Part shown: positions 54,046 through 64,000 of the stretch, one piece after another
How the letters are laid out: the number at the start of each line of letters is the position of its first letter
Position numbering within the stretch: position 1 is the first letter of the stretch
Assembly (NCBI RefSeq): GCF_030704535.1
Contig: NC_081812.1
Location: 15,969,001 to 16,033,000, forward strand
Length of the DNA: 64,000 nt
Direction of reading: 5' to 3'
Source of the DNA: Vitis vinifera
Taxonomy: Eukaryota > Streptophyta > Magnoliopsida > Vitales > Vitaceae
Program-made: the position numbers and the translations under genes
Notes under the pieces: model-generated
Seen by the model: only the letters and a program-made list of their open reading frames with translations
Database searches by the model: none
What the model was told of the DNA's origin: nothing

Positions 54046-57000
54046 TTACAGCATAAGCATGGAAAAATACTGCTCAAATTCTTGATCAATGGTTGGCTTC
54101 CTGGTCCCAATTTGAGCATCTGCATTCAAAAAAACCAGTGTTTCCTATTTAGCAAATGATCGAAAAGAACAGTAGTATGGCACAGAATGAATATAAAAGA
54201 GTAGCAACCATGAAGGATAGGGAAAAGATGGGATGGTCTAACCCCACCTTGCACTTGCAAGTCACAAGTGGCATGGCATTTTTTTATCCTCCTCTCTTTG
54301 TGCAAATGTGTTCCATGTCATATGTAAATTACCTTGGTTTACACTCCACCTTCCAGATGAAAGAACATAATTATTTGGTTTCATCCCACTGGAGTAGGGC
54401 ATATCTGCAAGTTCCTTATCCGTGGAGTGCTCAGCCATCCCGTCTCTATATTCTGAGCACATGAAATCTATATCATTCCCAAATTCCAGAAGCTGCTCCT
54501 CAAGATTCTGAGATACTAATGGATTATGTTCTCCTGAGAAAAATGTCATCTTGTCTTTGCTAACATCTGGTGTCATCCTTGTGCTTTTCAAAGAATAAAG
54601 GTCATCCCTGGAACTGTTGCCCCCCCAGTTAACAGATGAGCTGTAAGGATAATTGTATGGGCATGTTTTTTCACACTCTGGTTCAAATTTAGCTTCACCA
54701 TATACAGAAATGACAGAATCCGAATATCCAGCAAGGCTATTGCTATCTTTTGCTGAGTCGGGTTCTGATCCATCATCTATGGTCTCTCCATTTGTTTCTT
54801 CCTTAACTATTTGTGCATGCAAGTCCTCTATTTCTGTGTCTTCATCAAGTGGGTAGACAATTTGAGAACTAAAGCTTCGTCCACAACATTTATGCTTTGG
54901 TAAAGGCAAATCCAATAGCTCAGCCTGTAATTTTCTTTTCTTCTTCAAGTCCATAATATTGGTATTCAGTTCTTTGCAGACATGGGAGCTGAAAATAATT
55001 GTGTGGAGGGAAAAACATAAGGCCTACGGGAAAAGCTGCATTGTGCAATGAAAGAAAAAATAGGAAAACAAAAGGTTGGGCAATGCATTTAACTGATCAA
55101 ACAACATTCCATGGTTGCTAGCCAAAATAAAGGAGAAGAAGAAGATGGAGTACAACAAATTTTTCTAATCCTTTTCAACCCCATCTTAGGTTTGGATTCT
55201 TTGGGAAGTTATAATGAACTGGATGAAAAACTGAAACTGATAAATGTCAGTAGAATAAATCTTGATCTATAGAGGCTAAAACTTCAACTGCAACCACCCA
55301 AAAGCTATAAAAAGATGATAGACATGGAATACAAATTTAAAGAGCATTAAGAGTACTAGAATCCTCACTGAAACACATTATCTAGAGGTTTAGTTGATAA
55401 GGCTTATGATCTTTGGTAAACTTACCACAAATATGTTAAAAAGAAGTTGGCTCCCTTTACCTCATTAACTATTGCAAGAAAATCACATAGGCAACTGAAA
55501 TGAGCAAATAACGTCCATCATTACCAGTGACTTGAAAGACAGCTTCTGAACCAATGACACCTGCCATGGTTTGTCCAGAATCCTGTGTGTCGGTAACACA
55601 CTTTTATTGATGTCATCTTTTCTCATATGTTAGCTTAAGAATCTTTAGTTTCCGCATATCCATTGATAATTAAAGAGTTTCAATGACATGCCATGGTAAG
55701 GGGGGAGGGGGAAAGATAAAAAAGAAAAACTGATCATGCGTAAACTACTGAGGTGTCGTTTGTGTCATGGAACACAATGAGAAAATTTGTCTAATCATTC
55801 ATTCCCATTGCATAGACTGCAAACTCCATCCCTGTCATATGGAACTGTGAAAATAGTGCATCTTCATCGTAAAATTCACATTCTTAGGAAATTTTTCTGT
55901 TTGTGGAACATTTTATTTTTAGAGTGTTATTTTATGTTTCTGAGTCAGCACCTCTGTTGCAATGTTCATTCCTTCAGGTAATTTAGGCAAATTGAACTTT
56001 TTAAGTAACTTTGGTAAATTTCTCATAAAAATGATTTTCTTTGAAGTCAGAGTCTAGGTTTTCTAGGTTATTTTTCTTCCTCGTGTTCTACTTTTAAATC
56101 TTCTCCGGAAAAAACTTTTCTTAGACTAGAAATCAGAGTCCAACAACTAGGGCAAAAAACTAAATAGTTGCAAAAACAATTAACCAGAAAAGAAAACGAA
56201 TCATTTTCACAGATTCAACCAACAGCCAAGGATCATTCTCAGAAGACCAAATTTTATTGCTGCATTTTGCAGTCAATCACTGAGCAATTAAGATGCAGCA
56301 TGGGACACCATCTTTGGGTTTAAGTATGTTTCACCATTGATGACTTCCCCAATGGTACTTGTAAGCATATTCGTGTGTTGGCAATTCTGGGTCAAATTTC
56401 CCATTGTGTTAGATTCATCTTCACTGCTTATGAGTTATGCCAAGTAATAATGAATTATCAATCAAGGAGAAAAGTGAGTTACAATGGTGAGAAAAGGAAA
56501 AATAGATAGGATTCAACATAATCATTGGGTCCAGATAGTGCAGCACCCAAAAAGAGATTGTGTAGTTACTGCTTACCTCAAACAGTTACTTGGGACAGAG
56601 GCTGTGTTGAGTTGAGTCAGTGAAAATTTTCTTCTGAAAACAATTTCTTCTAACTTTATTTTGAAAATAAGTATTTTTTTTTAAGAACAAATTTATAAAT
56701 TATGAAGAATACATTAAGGGTGCTATCGGTACGTGGGAATAGGAATGGAAAGGAACGGTGATACCATGTGGAAAAGAGGAATCAAAATACCAGCCAGTAC
56801 ATTTGATTTCCATAATAATGAATTTTTTATTCCTATTTCCATTCTGAAAAACAATCCAAACACGTTAATGAATAGGAGATAAAATTGATTTCTGTTCCAG
56901 CATTTCAAGCATGGCCTAAGAATATTATCCACACACTATTCACAGAGAATAAGCCAAGAAAGTGGTCTTCAGTTGTTTTCCATATTTAAGTTCCTCAATA

Positions 57001-57447
57001 GATTTTATTACTTGTTGCCAAGAGAACTGTTTTCGAAATGTTTCCAGTGGCTGATCAAGCATCAATAACAAGTACTTGGTTCCCACCAAAGCACCCAGGA
57101 AAGCAAAACTCACATTAAAAACAGGACCATATTCCGGATCCAGAAGAGAGATCCAACAATCTCCGCTGAAAAAGAGTATATTCAACTTTTTTCTACTGAT
57201 TTACACCCAAAAAGGAAGAAACGATCCAACTGGAGGAAAAAAAAAAAAAAAAAAAGGAAAGAAAAGAAAAAAAAAAACCCTCCTAATTTAACTGATTTCA
57301 AAAGCCTCATTTGATAACAAACATAACACCTGTAGCAACAAACTGTAAGTTGAAATTATCCAAAAAAATGATATACGCAGGGGAAAAATTGAAAACCCAG
57401 AAACCAAACCTGTGAAGCTCAGATGGGTTCTTGTTAGTTTCATCCAT
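54046..57447 (-). CDS. FHY1/FHL: FHY1/FHL, phytochrome A nuclear import factor
   Basis: Three exons on minus: 57447-57410, 54988-54333, 54119-54046. Phases match, product 255 residues. Exon 1 encodes only MDETNKNPSELH; intron 1 is 2.4 kb. The N-terminus has a nuclear localisation signal (LKKKRK, 27-32) and the family block LDLPLPKHKC (39-47). The middle is acidic and not conserved. The C-terminus has YVLSSGRWSVNQ (220-231), joined by splicing to KPTIDQEFEQYFSMLML, the septin-related end that binds light-activated phytochrome A. FHY1 and FHL carry phyA into the nucleus so that far-red light can act. A reading that ignores the last splice would end in a false tail (GNLHMTWN...), so the third exon matters. 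It is probably the single ancestral copy of FHY1 and FHL. Confidence 0.95.
56713..56877. mobile_element. worn MITE-like insert in FHY1/FHL intron 1
   Basis: The left end contains GTGCTATCGGTACGTGGGAATAGG. The reversed right end contains CGTGTTTGGATTG and AATGGAAATAGGAATA. The core has repeated GGAATAGGAATGG-like words. Similar ends are common in plant hAT-type MITEs. Borders uncertain. Confidence 0.3.
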
Positions 57448-58093
57448 CTCGACCGAAGAGAACCAAGGAAAATTGCTGCAGTTTCTGTGAAACGGAGCTC
57501 CAAACAAGTCCAATTTCTTCACTCCGTACTCGAACAAGCCCAAACCCAAACGGATGAGGATGAAAGATAAATACAAGCAATAGGTCACCGAACCGACGCC
57601 TAAAGACTGATCATTCCAGAATCAATTTCACCTCTTTGATGCTATCCGAGAATCTACCCATCACACAAACTCCTACACAGAGGCTCAGCTTTTACTCCTC
57701 TCTGTTTTTGGTTTGCTTTGGAGCGTACAAGTCCAAGCGCCATTGAGGAGCGTGTGCGAGCGATCTCAATTATTTGAGGACATTTTTAAGGTATAATGCG
57801 AGTAGAACCGTAGAAGCAGCCTTCAACAGTTCAATGATTCAACCAGCAAAGGACCCACCATATTATAGAATTGAGTGGAGCGTGTCTCCCACATTCCTAA
57901 CTAAGAGGGTGTGATAAGCATATCTCGGTTCTTGTGTTTTACTGACATGGATAGGACCATTTGTTGTCCACCGCTCTTTATCCTGGGTCATTTTTCATTC
58001 ACTGGAAGCCTCCCTGTAATCTCCCTCTGAAAGCACATTAATCAGTCATCATATCCTTCAAACTTCCAACTTCTACCATCCGGATCGTGTTAT
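57448..58093. other. FHY1/FHL leader and promoter region
   Basis: Upstream of the FHY1/FHL start on minus. The region is less A+T-rich than the flanking transposon. I did not find an exact FHY3/FAR1 site (CACGCGC); the nearest is CACACGC on minus near 57755. Confidence 0.35.
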
Positions 58094-58519
58094 TAAATTA
58101 AGGGAGAATTACCGAAAAGAGTTGGCCGGTCAAAACAATTACTAGATAGGGTGGTATCTTTTAATAATTATTGAGGAGAACTTTAGTAAGCTTAATATAT
58201 CAAAACTATCCTTTAACTAAAACTTTTAAAATTCAAAGCATTTAAAGTACTTTATTTTATTTGTCAATACATTTATGATACATGGGTCTCATATTTATTG
58301 TAATTATTGATATTTAAATTTTAAATCAAAATTTTAGGTTTAACCCTTACAATTATATATAATTTGTTATTTAAATTTACTATTTAAAACAAAAATACTT
58401 TTAAAAAATATTTTCAAAATATCATTTATTGTTTTTTTACCTTTTTTATTTTTATTCTAATTTTTAATTTTATGAAGAAAAAAATAAGTTTTATAATTAT
58501 ATAATAAAAATGATGATTT

Positions 58520-58523
<4 letters not shown>

Positions 58524-58579
<56 letters not shown>
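58524..58579. repeat. (TA)n microsatellite
   Basis: About 28 TA units, inside the TIR element; likely to vary in length between individuals. Confidence 0.95.
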
Positions 58580-58582
<3 letters not shown>

Positions 58583-59657
58583 TTTTAAATTGATAAATTA
58601 TGTTTTTGTATTAAATTTAAGGAAGATAAAATGTTTAATTTTTCATTCAGATTCTTTAAAAATAATAAGAAAATAATAGAAAATGTTTAATCATTTTTTA
58701 TTTTTATAATAAAAAAATTTAAAAAAATTTATATGATTTTTTTTCCTTTGCATAGTGTTTTTTTTTTATATTTAATTTTCATATAAATTTTTTTTCTCAA
58801 TGTATCGAGTGGATGATGTTAATATATTTGATATGTTGAATATTAATAAGATATAAAAGGTGATCTTTAAGATTATTACTTTTATTATACAATACAAGAA
58901 CAACAAAAATATGTTATAATTACGATATAAATATACTTACATTACAATACATTATAATAAAACCTAATTAAGAAATTTATGAATTTTTTTTATAAAAATG
59001 GTAATTTTGTATGATCATACCATATTTCACAACATACCTATATCATAAATAATTTCTGAAATCAAATGAAATACTAATTTGAATTCACGTAGTTTATATA
59101 TATATATATACAAAAATTATTAAATAATTTTAAAACACTAAATAAATGTTGTTAATATATTAATACGATGTGTTAATACCAATAGGGTATGAATAAACAT
59201 TTTTAAAATTATTACTTTTATAATGAAATATAGGTACGACATAAATTCATTATACTTACAATATAAATACATTATCATTACAATATATTATAACATAATT
59301 TAATTTATTTTTATTTATTTTTTTCACGTGCTATATTACCCAATGAATAATTGTGAGTTATTCCATTTAATAGGTGTGTGTTAGTCAATTGAATATTTAT
59401 ATATTATTCAATTGATGAGTGCTCGTAAAAAATAATTATTTATTATATTATGATAACAAAGTTTTTAATTGTATGTTTTATATATAAAACGATATAATAA
59501 CTTTAGGATATGGTTTTTATTTATGAGATATTAAAAATTATTTTTTTACAAGGTTCTTTAAAAAATCTCAATTTTAAAAAAAAAAAAATTTTTAAATAGT
59601 TAATTGTTCAAAAGTAATAACAATTTTTTCAAGTTGAAAAATATACCGTTAATTGTC

Positions 59658-59741
59658 TATCAACATGTACTTATCATCATATATGGGTCCCACATCATTT
59701 ATCAACTTATACTTATCATCATTTATGAGCCCCACATCATT
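59658..59741. repeat. tandem duplication, two 42-bp units
   Basis: TATCAAC.T.TACTTATCATC occurs at 59658 and 59700, each followed by AT.TATG.G.CCCACATCATT. It lies inside the TIR element. Confidence 0.85.
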
Positions 59742-59870
59742 GACAATCTCAATTTATTTATAAATAATATAAAATACATATTAAAGGGTAAAATTATCTT
59801 CTAAAAGAATGAACCTTCATAGTCATTATTTTTTCTAACTCACCCTTTTGGATAATTCCCCCTTAAATTA

Positions 59871-60908
59871 AAATCACTCGAACTTGGAATTTTCAGTCAC
59901 CCGTCCTCGCTACTACTCTCCATGTTCCTTTTGTTTTTGTTTTTGTTTTTTTTTTTTAATTTTGAGTCAGAACCTTTTGCCATCACGAACAGGCATCACC
60001 GCATGGAGTTGGCTTCTTTCACTAGCCTTTCTGGGCCCACTCTGATGTACTCACTTGTTCTACGTGACAGCCTGGTCCCTTATAAGCTGGAAGATAAGGA
60101 GATGCAATCGTAGTCAATGGGTTTCCATGGCTTGTCCTCCCTCAAATTCTTACCGCTGGCATAGAAGGCAGCAAGCAGCCAAATGTCAGCTTCATTTGTT
60201 TCGGAAAAGAGAACTCTCTCCATCTGGTGTGGCCCCCGGGTGTGTATATACATAAACCTCGGACTGTCAACATCAAAGCTATTTCCAACTCACAATGCCA
60301 GACAAAATAAAGAACAGAAAAAAGAAAGAAAAAAAAAGGGCAAACAAATTGACAAGAAGCATAATATTATTTTGATTCTCTCAAAGTTTACAAGGGCTAC
60401 ACAAATTGTTACATGAAAACTGGACGCTGATCATGTCTTCGACTACAGTTTTTGGTTGGTGTGCTGGGATTTGTGATTCCCTCTTTGTACACAAGGTAAC
60501 AAATGAAGAAAATGGCTGTAAGCTCTACATCATCCAAAACAACCACAAAAGCACCTGTCCTATGTCTAAATGCTCTAACAACTAGTCAGTTTTGGCTATT
60601 GACAATAACCCTCTTAGTATTCAATTCCTCCCATCAAAGCCAATCTATAGCTTTGGAACTTCTTGATTTTGGCTACTGCAGGAGGGGTAACTGGGTAAAA
60701 GCTAGGAAACTTTTCATCGAAAGGAACTACTACTAAAGTAGTGCAGACTACAAGCTGGGTAACTTGAAATGGCACCACTGGTGATAAGCACATGATCAGC
60801 ATTCAATCATCCATTCATAGCCACAGTTAACATATTGATATTGCCAATGCAATGCCATAACGAAGCAACCTTGAACTTCATATCACCATTGATGCACTGG
60901 CTGCTCTA
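59871..60908. other. 3' flank of the S-acyltransferase gene
   Basis: No gene is supported. The right-hand part should be the 3' UTR of the S-acyltransferase on minus. An A-rich stretch lies at 60300-60340 and a T-rich tract at 59935-59960. Confidence 0.35.
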
Positions 60909-62757
60909 TCAAAGGTTGTAGGGGAAGCGAAGACCAGAACCAATGTGCTTTGATGTAGGGCATACCCAGCTGAAGATGCTTGGACCCAACACCTGAAGCA
61001 TTCAAGCAAAACCAATTCATGGGTTATTTATTGAGAACAAGAGAATATGCAAATTTAGCAATGTTTTGGAATCCAATTTGAACTAAATGGTTTAAGCCAT
61101 CAATGTGTCCCCAAATCTTAGAAAAAGAACAAGTAGGTTGAAACTCAACTGGAGGTGGAGATTTTATGTTATTGCAATTGTTAGTATAAATATATATATA
61201 AAGATTAAAACAAATAGATGGTCTTCTCTCCAAGACAATACCAGGACAGAATATTCTTGGCATTGAGATTCCTTACTACCACTACTAAAGGGTGAATGCA
61301 GAATCCTGCCTCCAAGATGCACTAAAACTAGAGTTGGGAATCCAGGTGATGAGCAGAAAGCTAGATGGAAAAGCACTAGGGTCTGCAGATGTTCCAGTTT
61401 GATTTGATGGAAAAATGACCATAATGGAGATTCATCAAGTAGGTTGAGAGCTGGACTAGAAGCAGAGATAAATTCCAAAAGAGAAATGGTGTAGTGCTTT
61501 CTCAACCCTTGCAGCCAAGAAAAGGTGAGAATAAGGGGAAGTGCCGATGTAGCCGGAACATAAGTTATAAGTTTGAAGATGCCACTGAGGTGACAAGGGT
61601 TCAGAATGAGGATGGGGGAGGCTCCAAGCTTAGATCCATGTACCCAAACAAAAAAAAAAAGAATAAAAAGAAAGAAGCAAAAATATATTAAAAGCTTGGA
61701 GCTGAAGACCCTATAGTGACTTAAATTTTTTCTATAACAAGGAAACCTCTTATTATTATTATTATTATTATTTTTGATAAATAAAAAGTTTGCAGAACAA
61801 GGAAACCCATTATTGTAGGACCAAGAAAGACCTTGGATGCACAACCCATCCCACATGACTGTAACCCTGGGAGGTCCTGCTACTGAATGGGAGTGCCTGC
61901 CGGTTAAGTATGTTTACCAGAGAAGAAAAGGGTTAAGGAGCAATAGTCTTACTGATGTCAGATTTTCATAGGCACCAAGATCATAAAAATTTTTAGAGAC
62001 ATTCCCTCCTTTCTCTGCAAGATACAAAGCTCTGACACCTTCATGGTACTGCCAAAGAAAGCCCAAGGAAACAGTGAATTGACTTCCAAATCAGATTGGG
62101 AAACAAAGGTATGAAAAATGAATTAAAATAATATGTTGAGTTCTAATAACCTCAATTGTTGTCTTGTTTTGCAAAATGAGATAGATATGCCAACCTAAAA
62201 GAACCATCAGTGCCACAGATAATGGGACTAGCAACAGTCCAGAAATGACCTGCAAATGGGAACTGATAAATAGATCAACTAACATTCTAGGTTCTAATTC
62301 AAACAAAATAGGTTTTCAGTGACATTACATATGCATTTCTGAATGAGCCTCCGCTTTGTTCTTCATCCTTCTCAGCATCATTATAAATACTACCCACAAG
62401 CAGGACCTGTAATTTTATATTAAAAATGGTTATGTTCTTGAACCACTCCCTTTAATCATAAAGATCAACCCTGTGTGGCTTCCCAAAAACATAGGGCAGC
62501 AAGAATAGCAAAAATACAAGGAAAGGTTCCAGTAGGATAAGGAAATTAAAACAAACAGGTTAGTATATGCATGCAGTCACAGGAGATTAAAACTCTTGAC
62601 CTAAATTTTGTACATTGTGGAAGGATGTCTCATCCTTCTTGATCTTTTTAATTAATAAAAAAAACTCATTGGGTTTCTAATTGAAACTTTAGGTCTTTTT
62701 TAAATTTAAATTGATTCAATTGTGAAATAAAATATCCCACATGTGTATCTAGGGAAT

Positions 62758-62788
<31 letters not shown>

Positions 62789-63155
62789 GCATGCAGTCAC
62801 AGAATGTACATTGAGCAGTAAGAAGTTATAAAGGAAAAAGTCCAATTAAAGTTTTACATAACAAAATTAAGACGTACCAGAGAATAGATGCACCCAAGTA
62901 CAGCATATAAAACGAAGATGAAGAAGGCCTTATAGTTTGCATGTCCCACACAATTATTTATCCAGATGCAATGATGGTCCTTATAATCAAGAGACAGAAT
63001 TTTTAACAAATTATCCAGGATATTTGAAATAAGGCAAGAGTGACGATGTAGATCACACATACCATTCGCAAAACACATCTTCTGCAAACACGACAATGGT
63101 GTGCACGGGCAGGTTTATAGTGGGCACACTTCTGGCAGTATCTCAGATCTCCACC
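60909..63155 (-). CDS. PAT16: DHHC protein S-acyltransferase, PAT16-like (partial, N-terminus outside window)
   Basis: Six exons on minus: 63155-63063, 62979-62878, 62406-62329, 62249-62151, 62048-61953, 60992-60909. All junctions are in phase 0 and give 183 residues to the stop. The first exon is the Cys-rich zinc part ([20 protein letters not shown], then [11 protein letters not shown]). The second starts with the catalytic DHHC ([20 protein letters not shown]) and enters a membrane helix ([15 protein letters not shown]). A further helix is [20 protein letters not shown], followed by the TTxE motif in QNKTTIE. The end is [16 protein letters not shown]. These enzymes attach palmitate to cysteines of membrane proteins. 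The exon with the first two helices is not in 63156-64000. Resemblance to At3g09320 is close. The last ten or so residues are shorter than in Arabidopsis. Confidence 0.95.
61736..61807 (-). mobile_element. 48-bp LINE 3'-end insertion with 12-bp target duplication
   Basis: AACAAGGAAACC occurs at 61736-61747 and 61796-61807. The 48 bases between read on minus CTGCAAACTTTTTATTTATC followed by AAAAA and an (AAT)n tail. This is the same 3' end (TTTAxTTATCAAAAA) as the insertion at 22986-23050. It lies in the last intron of the S-acyltransferase gene. Confidence 0.75.
62569..62802. repeat. 206-bp insert between 14-bp direct repeats, ending in (TA)n(CA)n
   Basis: GCATGCAGTCACAG is present at 62569-62582 and 62789-62802. 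Between them lie 206 A+T-rich bases that finish with a TA then CA microsatellite (62758-62788). This is like a short retroposon with a simple-sequence tail and target duplication, in an intron of the S-acyltransferase gene. No tRNA-like promoter boxes were recognised. Confidence 0.5.
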
Positions 63156-64000
63156 CTGCAAAAACATCTCAATAGAAAGTCAAACCTTAGAAGCCATACT
63201 CATTTTTCTCAGTATTCAGAGCAATTTCAACCTTTTTAGAAAAAACAGGTTCCAACCTCAGATTTTATGCATACTGAACGATTAGCTAATATGAAGTGTG
63301 TTAATTTTTCCACAGAAAAATATAGACTAATGTTTATGTGCCACCCAGAATAGAGTAACCATAACATCACATGCTCCCAAGTCCCCTCAAGGCTCCTAAG
63401 GGAAACCCTATGCCTAATTATGGTAATTGGAATGGTTCAAACACGGTGCCCAGAGTTGAAGGTCACTGAGGACTATCACACATGTGCTGAGCCTACTTTG
63501 ACAAAAACTGAGAGAAAATGGAGAGTCTCCATCATTAAAGGCAGATGTCAACCCAAGCATAATACACGAGCAAAGTGGTTGACTTTTTGATACTATCATC
63601 TACCACATGAACAACCTTAGGCTCCCAGCTCAAATCCTGCACATGGCAAGACCTATTTTGGCCACAGGCCAACAACTCAACTGGCAAGCATCAACCTACC
63701 GCCTAGGGCTCAAATGGCCTTAATTCAAGGAAAGAAGAGCAGAACTTGAAGTTCAACCCCCTCCACACATATGGTTAACCTCCTCCACCTAAGAACCAAC
63801 TGTAGACAAAGTGTTTCAAGAAAGAGGCCTTTTGAAAACAAAATGCTTTCAATATATTTTAATTCTCTATAAGCCTACTCATATGAACATGATTTACATG
63901 CTTACTAGGAAACTCAATTCATAAAATTCCAGAACCAGAAAGTGCCCCAAAGCATTTCCCAAACAACTCAAGGAATTGGGATTTATAAAAAGGCATGGAC
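63156..64000. other. upstream intron of the S-acyltransferase gene
   Basis: No exon could be found. The missing N-terminal exon (two helices and the DPG motif) should lie right of 64000. The frames in this stretch match nothing. Confidence 0.4.

Larger units (their letters stand above)
58094..59870. mobile_element. 1.76-kb non-coding TIR element with 7-8 bp target duplication
   Basis: The left end at 58101 reads AGGGAGAATTACCGAAAAG. The right end at 59863, reversed, reads AGGGGGAATTATCCAAAAG. Similarity continues weakly for about 70 bases. TAAATTA flanks both sides (58094-58100 and 59864-59870; TTAAATTA if the last T is counted), which fits an hAT-like 8-bp duplication. The interior is A+T-rich with no open frame worth calling, a (TA)n tract, a 42-bp tandem pair, and two related ~140-bp segments (about 58835-58973 and 59160-59306). 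It is a large non-autonomous DNA transposon. Confidence 0.75.

Noticed and set aside
61164-61856. 230-codon open frame on minus
   Set aside because: It lies wholly in the last intron of the S-acyltransferase gene, runs through the micro-LINE insert (giving poly-Asn) and has no domain.

Overview
The window is nuclear DNA from a eudicot plant. It has spliced genes with GT-AG introns, A+T-rich spacers, transit and signal peptides, and plant-only families (WRKY, FHY1/FHL, SIAMESE-related CDK inhibitor, laccase). The repeats and protein sequences look most like grapevine (Vitis). That is my inference from reading, not a database result.

Seven protein-coding genes can be rebuilt exon by exon with matching splice phases. 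An eighth, very short gene end at the left edge is less certain. From left to right: the 3' tip of an unidentified + gene (1-188); a plastid YidD-like membrane-insertion factor (minus, 4 exons); a plastid NAD(P)-binding Rossmann/NmrA-like protein (minus, 7 exons) with a LINE fragment in intron 1; an SDT1-like HAD phosphatase/pyrimidine 5'-nucleotidase (minus, 8 exons); a decayed mitochondrial FtsH3/10-type AAA protease (minus, pseudogene); a group IIc WRKY factor (minus, 3 exons); a one-exon SIAMESE-related inhibitor (plus); a six-exon laccase with a miR397 site (plus); an FHY1/FHL phytochrome A import factor (minus, 3 exons); and the C-terminal two thirds of a DHHC S-acyltransferase of the PAT16 type (minus, running off the right edge).

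Several of these genes are near neighbours in Arabidopsis, as I recall the locus numbers. FHL, an SMR gene, the HAD phosphatase and the Rossmann protein fall around At5g02200-At5g02240. FHY1 and the other Rossmann paralogue are close together on chromosome 2. YidD and PAT16 are close together on chromosome 3. The window therefore looks like an ancestral gene block kept in one piece, with an extra decayed FtsH copy.

The spacers hold most of the mobile DNA. There are Ty3/gypsy fossils (about 28.4-29.5 kb), a broken Ty1/copia copy with both LTRs (42.1-43.4 kb), nested A+T-rich MITEs (30.8-32.0 kb), a 96-bp Harbinger-like MITE with TAA duplications (48.7 kb), a 1.76-kb coding-free TIR element (58.1-59.9 kb), and two very short LINE 3'-end insertions flanked by target duplications. 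I found no new multi-gene system. The most useful observations are the conserved block, the FtsH pseudogene that lacks its peptidase exons, the miR397 site, and the two short families of terminal-repeat insertions.
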